Below the pieces are notes generated by a model that saw only the letters and a program-made list of their open reading frames with translations, searched no databases and was not told the DNA's origin. A stretch of DNA of 64,000 nucleotides, taken from assembly GCA_031277035.1 (NCBI GenBank), contig JAISLY010000060.1, positions 1 to 64,000 of the forward strand, in the 5' to 3' direction. Numbering within the stretch: the stretch's first letter is position 1; every line of letters starts with the position of its first letter. Both the position numbers and the translations under genes were made by a program. Below are positions 16,367 through 25,289 of this stretch, in pieces. This stretch comes from Coriobacteriales bacterium. GTDB taxonomy: Bacteria > Actinomycetota > Coriobacteriia > Coriobacteriales > UBA8131.

Positions 16367-18034
16367 ATGGAACTTGACAAAAAGTTCGACCACAGACTCG
16401 ACCGGGGGCTCGACCGGAGAGACTTCCTCAAAGGCAGCGTGGCAATCGGTGGCCTGACAGCCTTGGCCGGACTCGCGGCATGCGCGCCGTCCGACGGAAA
16501 CGATGCGAACCTCGATGGAGACGCGCAACTGCAGGCACCAGAAGCCAGCTTCGAAACTCCGCCAGAGCCCATTGCCGATTCTGCCATCACCGAGACTGTC
16601 GAGGCCGATGTCGTCGTCGTAGGCTCCGGCGATGCGGGCATCATGGCAGCACTGGCGGCCGTCGAGACAGGCGCCCGTGTTGTCATGATCGATAAGCACG
16701 AATTCTTCATGGCGCATGGCCTGGCCAATGCCTGTATCAACACCAAAATACATAAAGAAGCCGGCATAACGCTTGACCCTCAAAAGATTATCTCCTATCT
16801 GATAGAGCAGTCGGGCAATCAGGCCAACCAGCAGCTTCTGTGGCTCTGGGCCAATAAGAGTGGTGAGGTCTATGACCATCTGCTTGAACTGGTCAGCGAC
16901 AAGGGCATCACGGCCATACCGATGGGCAGCTCAAATCCTGATGATGTGATGTATCCCGAATTTGATGCCGCCCTGCTCTTTGTCGGCGACACTGAATATG
17001 AGATGGACGAGGCCATCGGCCACAGCCCACAGACCGTGCTTCTGGGCGCGATTGTTGACAAGATACAGTCCGAGGGCTGCACAGCCTACTATCAGACCAC
17101 TGCCGAGCAGTTGGTGCGCAATCCAGATGGCCGCGTTGATGCTGTTATCGCCAGAACTGCAAGCGGCGACTACACGAAATTCACGGCAGCAAAGGCGGTC
17201 GTGCTGGCAACGGGGGACTATGGCAACAACCCCGAGATGGTGGAGAAGTGGTGCCCTTGGGCGGCGCTTGCCGATGTGAACCTCTACGCGCCCCCGATCA
17301 ATACGGGCGATGGCCATAAGATGGCGCTTTGGATTGGTGCCGGAATGCAGCTTGAGCCACACTGCCCTGCCCTGCATCCAAATACCGGCCCGAGCGGGGA
17401 TCCGCCCTTCAGTGCAAGCCCCGTGCTTCGCGTGAATGCGCTGGGTGAGCGCTACGAGAACGAGGAGATGCCTGCACCCTATGTCTGCACTTCGCGCATC
17501 CGACAACCGGAGAATAAGGCATGGGCCATCGTCGATGCAAACTATGCAGAAGATGCCCCCAGAGGATCAGCCGGCCTGTTAAGGACGACAGCGGTGGATG
17601 ATGCGGGCAGGGAACTTCTCGAATCGGTCGCCCTCAAGGCTGATTCCATTCCTGCCCTTGCAAGCGCCATGGGTGTCCCCGCCGATACGCTGGAGAAAAC
17701 CGTCGCGCGCTATACCGAGCTTGCCAAAGCTGGCAGGGATGAGGATTTTGGTAAAAGCCCCAATAATCTGTGGGCCATTGAACAGGCGCCCTTCTATGCC
17801 ATACCCGTCCCTGTGGGCTTCATGAACACCCTGGGCGGCCTGCGGATTAACACAAACATGCAGGTCCTCGACAATACCGAGAGCGCACAGCCCATACCGG
17901 GGCTTTACGCTGCCGGCAACGTCTCAGGTGGCTTGTACGGCACCGTATACCCGAGCGCAGTCAGCGGAATCAACAAAGGCTGGTCAGTCACTGGTGGCTA
18001 CCTGGCCGGGCAACACGCGGCCAATGACAATTGA
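16367..18034 (+). CDS. Tat-exported FAD-dependent reductase lipoprotein, fumarate reductase flavoprotein-like (1)
   Basis: The 555-residue protein starts with a twin-arginine signal (LDRRDFLKG, RR at 17-18) and a lipobox-like LAAC (Cys 39), so it is probably anchored outside the membrane. The FAD-binding fold begins at VVVVGSGDAGIMAALAAVETG. The capping domain contains GERYENE, whose Arg matches the proton-donating Arg in fumarate, urocanate and acrylate reductases. The C-terminal FAD segment GLYAAGNVSGGLYG closes the fold. There is no FMN-binding or haem domain on the polypeptide, so electrons must come from a separate donor. Substrate cannot be inferred. The regulator upstream and a second reductase downstream make it part of an anaerobic respiration cluster. 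Confidence 0.85.
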   Translation: MELDKKFDHRLDRGLDRRDFLKGSVAIGGLTALAGLAACAPSDGNDANLDGDAQLQAPEASFETPPEPIADSAITETVEADVVVVGSGDAGIMAALAAVETGARVVMIDKHEFFMAHGLANACINTKIHKEAGITLDPQKIISYLIEQSGNQANQQLLWLWANKSGEVYDHLLELVSDKGITAIPMGSSNPDDVMYPEFDAALLFVGDTEYEMDEAIGHSPQTVLLGAIVDKIQSEGCTAYYQTTAEQLVRNPDGRVDAVIARTASGDYTKFTAAKAVVLATGDYGNNPEMVEKWCPWAALADVNLYAPPINTGDGHKMALWIGAGMQLEPHCPALHPNTGPSGDPPFSASPVLRVNALGERYENEEMPAPYVCTSRIRQPENKAWAIVDANYAEDAPRGSAGLLRTTAVDDAGRELLESVALKADSIPALASAMGVPADTLEKTVARYTELAKAGRDEDFGKSPNNLWAIEQAPFYAIPVPVGFMNTLGGLRINTNMQVLDNTESAQPIPGLYAAGNVSGGLYGTVYPSAVSGINKGWSVTGGYLAGQHAANDN

Positions 18035-18056
18035 TGTCGACAACAGCAACAATTGA

Positions 18057-18083
18057 GCCGCGACGGTCAAGGGCCGTCGCGGC
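18057..18083 (+). terminator. Intercistronic GC-rich hairpin between the two reductases
   Basis: GCCGCGACGG (18057-18066) pairs perfectly with CCGTCGCGGC (18074-18083) around a 7-base loop. There is no T-run, so it more likely attenuates or stabilises the message than ends transcription fully. Confidence 0.6.
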
Positions 18084-18119
18084 GCGACGATGGCAATTGA
18101 AATACGAGGAGGTTTTGAC

Positions 18120-19799
18120 ATGAGATTTCTGGATGAGAAGAAGGGCCTGTCGCGCAGGACGTTCCTGAAAGCGGTAGGCATGGGTGCGGCGGGTGCGGCG
18201 GGCATTGGCAGTGCAGGCCTGCTTGCGGCCTGCAGCAAGCCTGTTGTCAGTGAGGAGGACCCTGCTCCAACGCAAGGTGTAACAGATACGCCTACCGGCA
18301 CCGCGCCTGCTGAAGCGAGCGACTGGCTCGGGTCGGCACCGGCAATCGCCGAGGCGGACATCGCACACATCGAGGACACGGATATTGTGGTTATCGGTTC
18401 AGGTGCCGCTGGCAGTTTTGCCGCTGTAGGCGCACTTGAGAAGGGGGCAAAAGTTGTTGTGCTGGAGAAGCACAGTACCTTTCATAACGGAGGCAGTTCA
18501 GTTTCGTTTCTCAACTCGAACTATCAACTCTCCCATGGCGCGCCAAAACTCGATCCCACGCAGTTGCTCTACGCCTACATCCGCGGCGTACAGCACGGCT
18601 GCGATTTTTCGCTGATTGCCAAGTGGGCCTATCAGAGCGGAGCGATCTTTGATTACATCGTAGAGCACATCATCGAGCCGGCTGGCGACAGACTGGAGAT
18701 TAAGCTTGTCGATCAGACAACAGGCGACCCCGAGCTTGACGACTTCTACAACACCTACCTTGAAATCGGTACTCCGGGCGGCAACTCGATGGCGGAAGGA
18801 CTGGGGCCCTTCCTGGGCGTCGTACACGAATTCATTGCCGGCAAAGGTGGCGATATTCGCTACAACACACGCGCTCACAAACTGCTGCAGGATGCCACAG
18901 GACGTGTGAGCGGCGTGATTGCCCAGGATGAGTCGGGCGCCTACTATCAGCTTAACGCCTTAAAGGCGGTTGTTGTCTGTACGGGCAGCTACGGCTCAAA
19001 TGAGGCGATGACCACCGAGTTTCAGTCGCCGCGCATCGCGAGTCTTTTTAAGGACATGAACGTCTACCCCATGATGATGCAGCAGCCGCCTGCCGAACCG
19101 CTCGATACCGGCGATGGACATCTGATGCTCTGTTGGGCAGGAGCTGAGATGGAGGAGCGCACGCATGGCTACAACGGTTGGGTCGTTGGCTCTGCGCCCG
19201 GCTTCCCCTTCCTCATGGTCAATCAGGCCGCAAGGCGCTTTACCAACGAGGCACAGTCTATTCTCATGCTGCCCCCGACGGTCGTTGAACAGCCTGGCAC
19301 TCCAATCAGCTCCTGGAAGATATTGGATGCCGATTACGCCACGGTGGGCATGGGGAATTGTATGGACCCCAATGAGACGATTAAGGAGGACCAGCTCGCA
19401 TCAGGCATTCAGGCAGACCATATCGAGGATCTGGCCGAAATGATGGGGGTCAATCCTGAGACCCTGAAAGCTACCGTGGATCGCTATAACGAGCTCTGCG
19501 AGAAGGGCTTTGATGAGGACTTTGGCAAATTGCCCAAATATCTCAAGCCGGTCAAAACTCCGCCTTTCTACGCTGATGTCGAGATGGCCATGATGGCGGT
19601 CACGCTCGGCGGCGTTAAGGTCGGGCATGATCTCCAGGTGCTCAACGCAGCAGGCGAGGCAATCGGTGGGGTTTATGCCGCAGGCAATACCGTCGGGCGG
19701 CGCTTTGGATGGAACTACGAGGCGGAGTGTTATGGCATGACGAACGCCCTTGGTATCACACACGGATTCATCGCTGGCCAGAATGCCGCGGGAGCCTGA
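18120..19799 (+). CDS. Tat-exported FAD-dependent reductase lipoprotein, fumarate reductase flavoprotein-like (2)
   Basis: The 559-residue protein has a Tat signal (LSRRTFLKA, RR at 12-13) and lipobox LLAAC (Cys 38), then a Thr/Pro/Ala linker. The FAD-binding motif is IVVIGSGAAGSFAAVGALEKG. The active-site region has AARRFTNEAQ with the expected catalytic Arg, and the closing FAD segment is GGVYAAGNTVGRRFGWNYEAECYG. It is related to the upstream gene but clearly diverged, so the pair probably serves different acceptors. The ATG at 18120 follows GAGGAGGTTTTGAC. The two genes are 85 bp apart with a strong hairpin between them. Confidence 0.85.
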   Translation: MRFLDEKKGLSRRTFLKAVGMGAAGAAGIGSAGLLAACSKPVVSEEDPAPTQGVTDTPTGTAPAEASDWLGSAPAIAEADIAHIEDTDIVVIGSGAAGSFAAVGALEKGAKVVVLEKHSTFHNGGSSVSFLNSNYQLSHGAPKLDPTQLLYAYIRGVQHGCDFSLIAKWAYQSGAIFDYIVEHIIEPAGDRLEIKLVDQTTGDPELDDFYNTYLEIGTPGGNSMAEGLGPFLGVVHEFIAGKGGDIRYNTRAHKLLQDATGRVSGVIAQDESGAYYQLNALKAVVVCTGSYGSNEAMTTEFQSPRIASLFKDMNVYPMMMQQPPAEPLDTGDGHLMLCWAGAEMEERTHGYNGWVVGSAPGFPFLMVNQAARRFTNEAQSILMLPPTVVEQPGTPISSWKILDADYATVGMGNCMDPNETIKEDQLASGIQADHIEDLAEMMGVNPETLKATVDRYNELCEKGFDEDFGKLPKYLKPVKTPPFYADVEMAMMAVTLGGVKVGHDLQVLNAAGEAIGGVYAAGNTVGRRFGWNYEAECYGMTNALGITHGFIAGQNAAGA

Positions 19800-19879
19800 G
19801 GGCCCAGCTGTTGCTATACTGGTGATACCGTGGTGGCTCTGACCGCCAGAACCTGTATATGCCAGAGGAGTGGGCCGGT

Positions 19880-20587
19880 ATGAAGCGAATCGTAATCGTG
19901 GACGGGGGGCCACGCAAGACGTGGAACACCGCGCAGATGTTGGATAAGGTCGCCGAGGGAGTGCTTGCGGGGGCTTCAGGCGCTCGCCCCCAGGATGCCG
20001 GGGAGGATACGTCTCATCTCGCAGAGACCAACATTGGGGGCGACGTTGAGCTTGTGCGGTTTCGACTCTACGACCTGGACTTCAAGGGCTGCGTGAGCTG
20101 CTTCGCCTGCAAACGCGTAGGCGTGACCCTTACGCGCTGCGCCCTGATTGACGACCTCACGCCGCTCCTTGACGCCATTGCCTCCTGCGATGGCTTTGTG
20201 GTCGGCTCCCCCATCTACCTTGGCAATGTGACCGGCCTCACGCGTGCCTTCATGGAGCGGGTCTGCTTTTCCTATCTCTCCTACGACAAAAAACCGTCCA
20301 GCTTTGACCATCCGATTAAAACCGCTTTCGTCTACACGGCCAACGCACCGGAAGAAGCGTACGGAGAGATTGGCTACTGGGACCTCTTCCGACGCAACGA
20401 GGAACTCTTCGCCCGTATCTTTGGCGCTTCAAGCTGGGTGTTAGCTTCCGAGACCCTGCAGTTTGATGACTACGGCGCCTATGCGAGTGGGATGTTTGAT
20501 GCCGCCGCCCGCCAGAAGCGTCGCGAGACGGTCTTTCCGCAGGATCTGAAGCGGGCATTTGAGCTGGGCCGGTCCCTGGCCACATAA
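19880..20587 (+). CDS. Iron-sulfur flavoprotein / NADPH-dependent FMN reductase family protein
   Basis: The 235-residue flavodoxin-fold protein begins MKRIVIVDGGPRKTWNTAQML, an FMN-binding loop. It carries the compact Cys motif CVSCFACK with a further Cys ten residues on (C-x2-C-x2-C-x9-C), as in archaeal-type iron-sulfur flavoproteins that bind a 4Fe-4S cluster. GSPIYLGNVTGLTRAFMERV is the second FMN contact. It may pass electrons from NAD(P)H or ferredoxin, possibly to the reductases upstream, which are 80 bp away in the same direction. The start at 19880 is chosen over 19859 because the family N-terminus begins at MKRIVIV, with AGGAG about 11 bases upstream. Confidence 0.78.
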   Translation: MKRIVIVDGGPRKTWNTAQMLDKVAEGVLAGASGARPQDAGEDTSHLAETNIGGDVELVRFRLYDLDFKGCVSCFACKRVGVTLTRCALIDDLTPLLDAIASCDGFVVGSPIYLGNVTGLTRAFMERVCFSYLSYDKKPSSFDHPIKTAFVYTANAPEEAYGEIGYWDLFRRNEELFARIFGASSWVLASETLQFDDYGAYASGMFDAAARQKRRETVFPQDLKRAFELGRSLAT

Positions 20588-20594
20588 GCGACGC

Positions 20595-20670
20595 GGCTGG
20601 GGCGCATCTGGGGCGCTCCCACCCGCGACGCATCTGGGGCGCGCCCATGCGCTCCCTGGCCTCCTGAGCG
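20595..20670. repeat. GGGGCGC-rich short repeats in a convergent gap
   Basis: CATCTGGGGCGC occurs at least twice and related GGGGCGC pieces recur between the flavoprotein gene and the leftward anti-sigma gene. Nothing else is seen in this 142-bp gap. Confidence 0.5.
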
Positions 20671-20729
20671 CCCGAATGCTCCTTGCGCACTCGGACGCTC
20701 ACCAAAAGACTCACAAACGCTCTCTGCTC

Positions 20730-22427
20730 CTATGACAGGGGCAGGGTACGCGCGGCGGAAAGATCGAGGCTCAGTCCGTTTTGATAGAAATAGCTATACT
20801 CGCTGATCTGTGCCAAGGTCTCGTCGCTGGCACCATAGTAGGTGGTGCTGATGACCAGCTGCCTGGTGGCACGATCATAATAGGAGGTCAGAAGACCGAC
20901 CTTATTATCGTCAGTGAAAATATCACCAAGCAGGGCATCGTCGTATTGCGGTGAGAGCTCAAAGTCAGGAACCTCGGGCACGTAGCCGTAGGGCGTAAGG
21001 CGCATGGTAACGGTGCCGTTGTTTATCGTGTACGCATCGACCGTATAACCGCCCACCTCGCTGATTGCTATGCGTGTCCCTGCCTGTCTGGGGTCCACGA
21101 TATGCCGCTCCAACGGACTTTCTTCAGCGCCGGAGAAATCACGATGCAGGCCAAGCACGGGAGTGAGCGTGAAGCTTTGAGACTGGGGGTCAAGGCCCAT
21201 AATCTCATGGGTTATCGAGGGAACCTGTGTAACGGCCGCTTCCTTAGATGCAGCAAAATCGGCAGCTTCCTGAGTATAGGCGGTCCTCGTATACAGGACT
21301 CCCGCGTTATCCTTCTCATCGGTAATCAGGAAGTCACTCATACTGAGAGAGCCCGCCGTGCCATCGACAACGGCTACCGTGCCAAAGGGGCCGACGGAGA
21401 GCTTGTCGAGCCCAAGCTCGGAAGTGCCCTCAGAAGTCGTAAAGGTATAGACGCCCGGCTCGGCCACCCGGTCCAGGGCCGCCGTCGTGCTTTTATCCAC
21501 ACTGAGATTGAACGCTCCCTCTACCGCGGCCTCGCGCATCGTGTCGCCTCCGTCGGCAACCCAAAGGCCAGCAGGCAGTGTAATCTTGAGATCGAACGTG
21601 TCCGGCAGCGCCACACCAAGAGTCTGATGGAACATCACCGTGATGGTGCGCTCGTCGATGTAGTAGGGGTCGCGCTCAAAGATTCCATTGGTGCCGGACT
21701 GCCCCACGATATTCTGCTCGTCCACGGTGCACTCGATGGCCGGCGGCAGGAGGCTCTGCAGGTCGTTCCATGCGGGCAGCCTCTTATCCGCCCAGTCGCC
21801 ATGAATCGTCTCTGCGCTGATGGCCTCGTCATAACGGATGGTAAAGAAGGTGTTGATAAAGTTGTCGTCTATCGCAAGCGCATCAAGCGTGATGCTGCCG
21901 CCGTCGAAGGAAAGCGTCTGCCCAACAGGGGCGTTGCCCTCCTCCAAAGCGTCCTGCATGGCCACGGAATAGGTGGGCGTATTCGCGTCGCTCAGATCGC
22001 CTGCGGCCTGCGTCGCGTTTCCCAGACCGCCAAAGAAACTGAGTTCGCCCGTACCCATCTTCACGAGCAGGCCGCCCACGGCATAGGCCGAAGGAACCCC
22101 CACAACAAGCACGATTGCCGCGACCAGCGCGACGGCGAACCTGCGCGGCATACGACGCGCGGGGCGCTCGGCGGCGGGGCGTGCGGCGGCGGGGCGTGCG
22201 GCGGCGGGGCGTGCGGCGGCGGGGCGTGCGGCGGGGCGTGCGGCGGGGCGCTCGGTGGCGGGGCGTGCGGCGGGGCGCTCGGTGGCGGGGCGCTCAAGCC
22301 CCAGCTTGGCAAAGGTCTGCTCGGTAAGTGCCTCGGCGTCAAAGGCCACGGGTTCAAGCTCTGCCAACTCGCTCATGTCAAACACCCTTGGTGTCGGTGT
22401 GTCGTTTCTCATGGTGTCGTCTCTCAT
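20730..22427 (-). CDS. Anti-sigma factor-like membrane protein (DUF4179-type)
   Basis: The 565-residue protein has a short cytoplasmic N-terminus, a low-complexity run of Arg-Pro-Ala units (about residues 42-94), and one membrane helix (FAVALVAAIVLVVGVPSAY, about 97-115). A large extracytoplasmic beta-rich domain follows, with alternating strands and no enzyme motif. This layout, directly downstream of an ECF sigma gene, fits a DUF4179-type membrane anti-sigma factor that senses the envelope. The start follows AAGGAGTACACC. The Arg-Pro-Ala run is encoded by an in-frame 12- to 15-bp minisatellite (22145-22300) and lengthens the tether between the sigma-binding segment and the membrane. Confidence 0.75.
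   Translation of the reverse strand: MRDDTMRNDTPTPRVFDMSELAELEPVAFDAEALTEQTFAKLGLERPATERPAARPATERPAARPAARPAAARPAAARPAAARPAAERPARRMPRRFAVALVAAIVLVVGVPSAYAVGGLLVKMGTGELSFFGGLGNATQAAGDLSDANTPTYSVAMQDALEEGNAPVGQTLSFDGGSITLDALAIDDNFINTFFTIRYDEAISAETIHGDWADKRLPAWNDLQSLLPPAIECTVDEQNIVGQSGTNGIFERDPYYIDERTITVMFHQTLGVALPDTFDLKITLPAGLWVADGGDTMREAAVEGAFNLSVDKSTTAALDRVAEPGVYTFTTSEGTSELGLDKLSVGPFGTVAVVDGTAGSLSMSDFLITDEKDNAGVLYTRTAYTQEAADFAASKEAAVTQVPSITHEIMGLDPQSQSFTLTPVLGLHRDFSGAEESPLERHIVDPRQAGTRIAISEVGGYTVDAYTINNGTVTMRLTPYGYVPEVPDFELSPQYDDALLGDIFTDDNKVGLLTSYYDRATRQLVISTTYYGASDETLAQISEYSYFYQNGLSLDLSAARTLPLS
22145..22300. repeat. In-frame minisatellite in the anti-sigma gene
   Basis: Repeats of GCGGGGCGTGCGGCG and GGCGCTCGGTG encode tandem A-R-P-A and T-E-R-P-A units. 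Exact copies are so close that copy number is probably variable. Confidence 0.8.
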
Positions 22428-22477
22428 GGTGTACTCCTTGTCGATAAAGATACGTGCGGCAAACGTTCCTGCCCGGA

Positions 22478-23095
22478 TCAGCCAATCGCCTGATCATTGA
22501 GATGTCTGCGCAGGATTTTGCGGCTGCGGTACAAACGGCTCTTGACAGCAGGAACAGTCGTCTCGGCCGCAGCCGCAAGGTCGCGCAGACTTTCGCCGTC
22601 AAGGTAGTGACGCTCAAGCAGCTCTCGCTCCATGTGTGGAAGCGTTTCGAAGGCGGAGGGCGATCCGTCAGGGCCATCGGCCATCTCAAGGTGCGCCCTG
22701 TCAGCGACCGTGCCTGGGTGCTCCCTGTCAGCGACCGTACCAGGGTGCGCCCTGTCAGCGGCCGTGCCAAAGTGCTCCCTCTCGAGGTTCTCCATATCGC
22801 CAACCGCCAGTTCCGGTCGCAGTGAGCGCAGTCGTTTGAGGGCGGCGTTGCGCGTTACCACCGCAAGCCAGGGTTTCAGTCGACTGTCCCTGCGAAGCCG
22901 GGACGCGACCGTCCACAGCACGGTAAAGGTATCCGAAGCAAGCTCCTCGGCGTCCTGGCGGCTACCGGCCGTGCCAAGGGTGCGCAGCGCCACCGCCATG
23001 ACATAGCCGCCGTAGCGGGCAATCGCCGCCTCCAGGGCCCGAGGCTCTCGTTTCTGGAGGCCCTTGAGCAGCTTGCGCTCATCATCGAATCTCAT
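22478..23095 (-). CDS. ECF-type RNA polymerase sigma factor
   Basis: The 205-residue protein has sigma region 2 (LQKREPRALEAAIARYGGYV, then AEELASDTFTVLW) and region 4 (HMERELLERHYLDGESLRDLAAAAETTVPAVKSRLYRSRKILR). The link between them contains a repeated A-D-R-(A/E)-H-P-G-T-V unit (about residues 105-135) from a 30-bp tandem repeat at 22690-22780. The ATG at 23095 is preceded by AAAGGAG. It is 50 bp upstream of the anti-sigma-like gene in the same operon and presumably controls it and other envelope genes. Confidence 0.85.
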   Translation of the reverse strand: MRFDDERKLLKGLQKREPRALEAAIARYGGYVMAVALRTLGTAGSRQDAEELASDTFTVLWTVASRLRRDSRLKPWLAVVTRNAALKRLRSLRPELAVGDMENLEREHFGTAADRAHPGTVADREHPGTVADRAHLEMADGPDGSPSAFETLPHMERELLERHYLDGESLRDLAAAAETTVPAVKSRLYRSRKILRRHLNDQAIG

Positions 23096-23267
23096 ATGGG
23101 CGGACTCCTTTCCTGGACGAATCCCTCTGCGCTGCACGAATCGTTTCACGCTGGACGAATCCCTCTCAGAAAACGCCCCCAACGCAGCCTACTGCTTTGC
23201 CGGCACTATAGGAAGCCAGAAATGCCGCAAAAAGTAGCACGAGGCGAATCTGGTATCGACGGGATGA

Positions 23268-23372
23268 CGGCACGGCATCGCTATATGACAGCGTGGCGTC
23301 GCTACATAACGGCGCGGCATCGCTACATAACGGCGTGGCATCGGCATATAACAATGCGGCATCGGTACGGTA
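23268..23372. repeat. 21-bp tandem repeat upstream of the ABC exporter
   Basis: About four and a half copies of GGCATCGCTACATAACGGCG, with small changes, lie end to end. They are non-coding and separate the sigma gene start from the exporter promoter. Confidence 0.75.
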
Positions 23373-23425
23373 GCATCCCCTGAAAGCGGGTGGCCTGCCC
23401 CCGCTGCTCCGATAGACTGGATAAA

Positions 23426-23459
23426 TGAACGTACGTTTATTTAATTGAGCGTGCGTTTC
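23426..23459. promoter_or_regulatory. Two TetR-type operators upstream of the ABC exporter
   Basis: The near-perfect palindrome TGAACGTACGTTTA (23426-23439) is followed exactly 20 bp later by the related TGAGCGTGCGTTTC (23446-23459). Such paired sites are typical of a TetR-family repressor dimer pair. No TetR gene is in the window. Direct repeats of TATGGCTTCC follow at 23474-23520. Confidence 0.6.
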
Positions 23460-23560
23460 TTTTATGGCCTTGTATGGCTTCCGGTATGGTTTCGTATGGC
23501 TTCCGATGTGGCTTCCAGTATGCTTGCCCGCGGATGCCGAAGCTCTCGAAAGGAGGGATC

Positions 23561-24550
23561 ATGGGGCGGACTATTCTGCAGACTCACGATCTCATCAAGC
23601 GATATGGCGACTTCACCGCGCTGAAACGCGTATCGCTGTCACTGTACGAAGGTGACATCTACGGCCTTGTCGGGCGTAACGGCGCGGGAAAGACGACCTT
23701 CTTCAAATGCGTGATGGGCCTTGCCCGGCCAAACTCGGGAAGCATCGTCATCGGAGAGGCGGGCGACAAGCTCAATGCCGCACGGCATCGTATGGGCTTT
23801 ATGATTAACGCCTCGTTTTTTCCCTACCTTGGCCCCCGGGAAAGCCTGGAGTATCTCTGCCGTGTTAAAAAGATACCAGCGCGGCGCGAGGAGGTCACCC
23901 GTCTGCTCAAACTCGTGGAACTCGACACCGTAAAAAAACCGTTTAAGACCTTCTCCCAGGGCATGAAGCAGCGTCTGGGCATTGCGGGAGCCCTGCTTGG
24001 CTCCCCTTCCATCGTGGTTCTCGACGAACCTATCAACGGGCTTGACCCCCAGGGTATCGCCGACATTCGCGACATCATCAAAAGCGCACACCAGGTCTCG
24101 GGCGCGACCTTTATCATCTCCTCACACATCCTCAGCGAACTCGACCTGGTGGCCACTCGCTTTGGCTTTATAGAGCAGGGCGTGCTGCTCAGGGAGATTA
24201 CGCACGAGGAGCTGCACGCGCAGACCAAAAAATCGCTGACGCTCAGGGTCAGCGACGCAGTGCGGGCGCAGGCGCTCCTCCAATCGCAGCCTGGCGGCAT
24301 TCAGGTAAGCAGTTCGGGAGACTGCCTGACCATCGAATCGCATCTCGATGAACCGCAGCTCATCTCCCGCATGGTGGTGGAAGGCGGAATAGAACTCTTT
24401 GAGATGCGCCACGCACAGACAACGCTGGAAGACTACTTTATCCATTTGATACGTACTGCCGAGGCGGCTGGCCTGACCAACGGTGAGGATGGGTCGGGCC
24501 TCACAAATCGAAGCGGCAAGAAGGGAAGGAGAGGTGCGCATTATGCTTAG
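23561..24550 (+). CDS. ABC transporter ATP-binding protein
   Basis: The 329-residue ATPase has Walker A GRNGAGKTT, the signature FSQGMKQRLGIA, Walker B IVVLDEPINGLDP and the switch His in SSHIL. A C-terminal extension of about 100 residues resembles bacitracin- and lantibiotic-type export ATPases (DUF4162-like). The start at 23561 (MGRTILQTHDLIKRYG) follows AAAGGAGGGATC. It overlaps the permease gene by 8 bp. Export of a peptide or antibiotic is likely for this two-gene layout, but the substrate is unknown. The two TetR-type operators upstream would give inducible control. Confidence 0.85.
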   Translation: MGRTILQTHDLIKRYGDFTALKRVSLSLYEGDIYGLVGRNGAGKTTFFKCVMGLARPNSGSIVIGEAGDKLNAARHRMGFMINASFFPYLGPRESLEYLCRVKKIPARREEVTRLLKLVELDTVKKPFKTFSQGMKQRLGIAGALLGSPSIVVLDEPINGLDPQGIADIRDIIKSAHQVSGATFIISSHILSELDLVATRFGFIEQGVLLREITHEELHAQTKKSLTLRVSDAVRAQALLQSQPGGIQVSSSGDCLTIESHLDEPQLISRMVVEGGIELFEMRHAQTTLEDYFIHLIRTAEAAGLTNGEDGSGLTNRSGKKGRRGAHYA

Positions 24551-25289
24551 TTACTTCCGAGGCGAAGTCTATCGTCTGCTCCACAAGCGGAGTATGTATC
24601 TCTACTTTGGCATCCTGGCAGTGGGATACTGCCTGCTCTCCTTCGCCCGCTCTGACACCTTTACTGCCGGCTCGATTCTCTCCGACGCAGAAAACCTCTA
24701 CTCATATCTCCCCGCGCTGGCAGGCGGTTTTTTGTTCGCGGCGGTGTTTACCGACGACCTGCAGTCAAAGAACCTTGCGACGCTCGTGGGCTTTGGTATG
24801 AATAAGGCCATGATCGTGGTGAGCAAATTCATCCTGATGCTTCTGCTCAGCGTCATCGTCTATGCAGGCGTCATGCTCCTTACCTGGGCGATACACGCCG
24901 CCTTTGGTTGGCCGCCTTCCGCAGACACGATGGGGCTCGTCGGCCTGTTTGCCCTGCGAAACCTGCTTACGACCGTCGCCTTCGCCGCAGTCGCGGGCAT
25001 CCTGGTCTACGGTCTGCAACGAAGCACCTTTGCCATCGTGTGCTACCTCATTCTTGTGCTGGGCATCGTCGACGGCCTGCTGGTTCAGGCCTTCATGCTG
25101 GACTTCTTTACGGCTATCGCCCCAGACCTTGGCAATCACCTCCTGGAAAGAATCGCAAACCGTATCCTTGGCGGATTGCTGGAGAGCGGCACGGTGCCAC
25201 TGCTTGCGGCCATTGAATACGTCATCTATCTCATTGTATCGATTGCGCTCTCGGTGCTCGTCTTCACCCGCAGGGAGCTGGAGTTCTGA
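24543..25289 (+). CDS. ABC-2 type permease partner
   Basis: The 248-residue protein has six predicted membrane helices, beginning near residue 18 (YLYFGILAVGYCLLSF) and ending at the C-terminus (YVIYLIVSIALSVLVF). Its first cytoplasmic stretch, MLSYFRGEVYRLLHKRS, is typical of ABC-2 permeases. The ATG at 24543 lies inside the end of the ATPase gene, and AGGAGAGG precedes it. It should form a homodimer with two ATPase copies. Expression is presumably controlled with the ATPase. Confidence 0.82.
   Translation: MLSYFRGEVYRLLHKRSMYLYFGILAVGYCLLSFARSDTFTAGSILSDAENLYSYLPALAGGFLFAAVFTDDLQSKNLATLVGFGMNKAMIVVSKFILMLLLSVIVYAGVMLLTWAIHAAFGWPPSADTMGLVGLFALRNLLTTVAFAAVAGILVYGLQRSTFAIVCYLILVLGIVDGLLVQAFMLDFFTAIAPDLGNHLLERIANRILGGLLESGTVPLLAAIEYVIYLIVSIALSVLVFTRRELEF

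Noticed and set aside
21102-22493. A 463-codon upper-strand frame opposite the anti-sigma gene
   Set aside because: It ends in Gly-Cys-rich nonsense encoded by the minisatellite on the wrong strand, and the leftward gene has a membrane helix and operon context.
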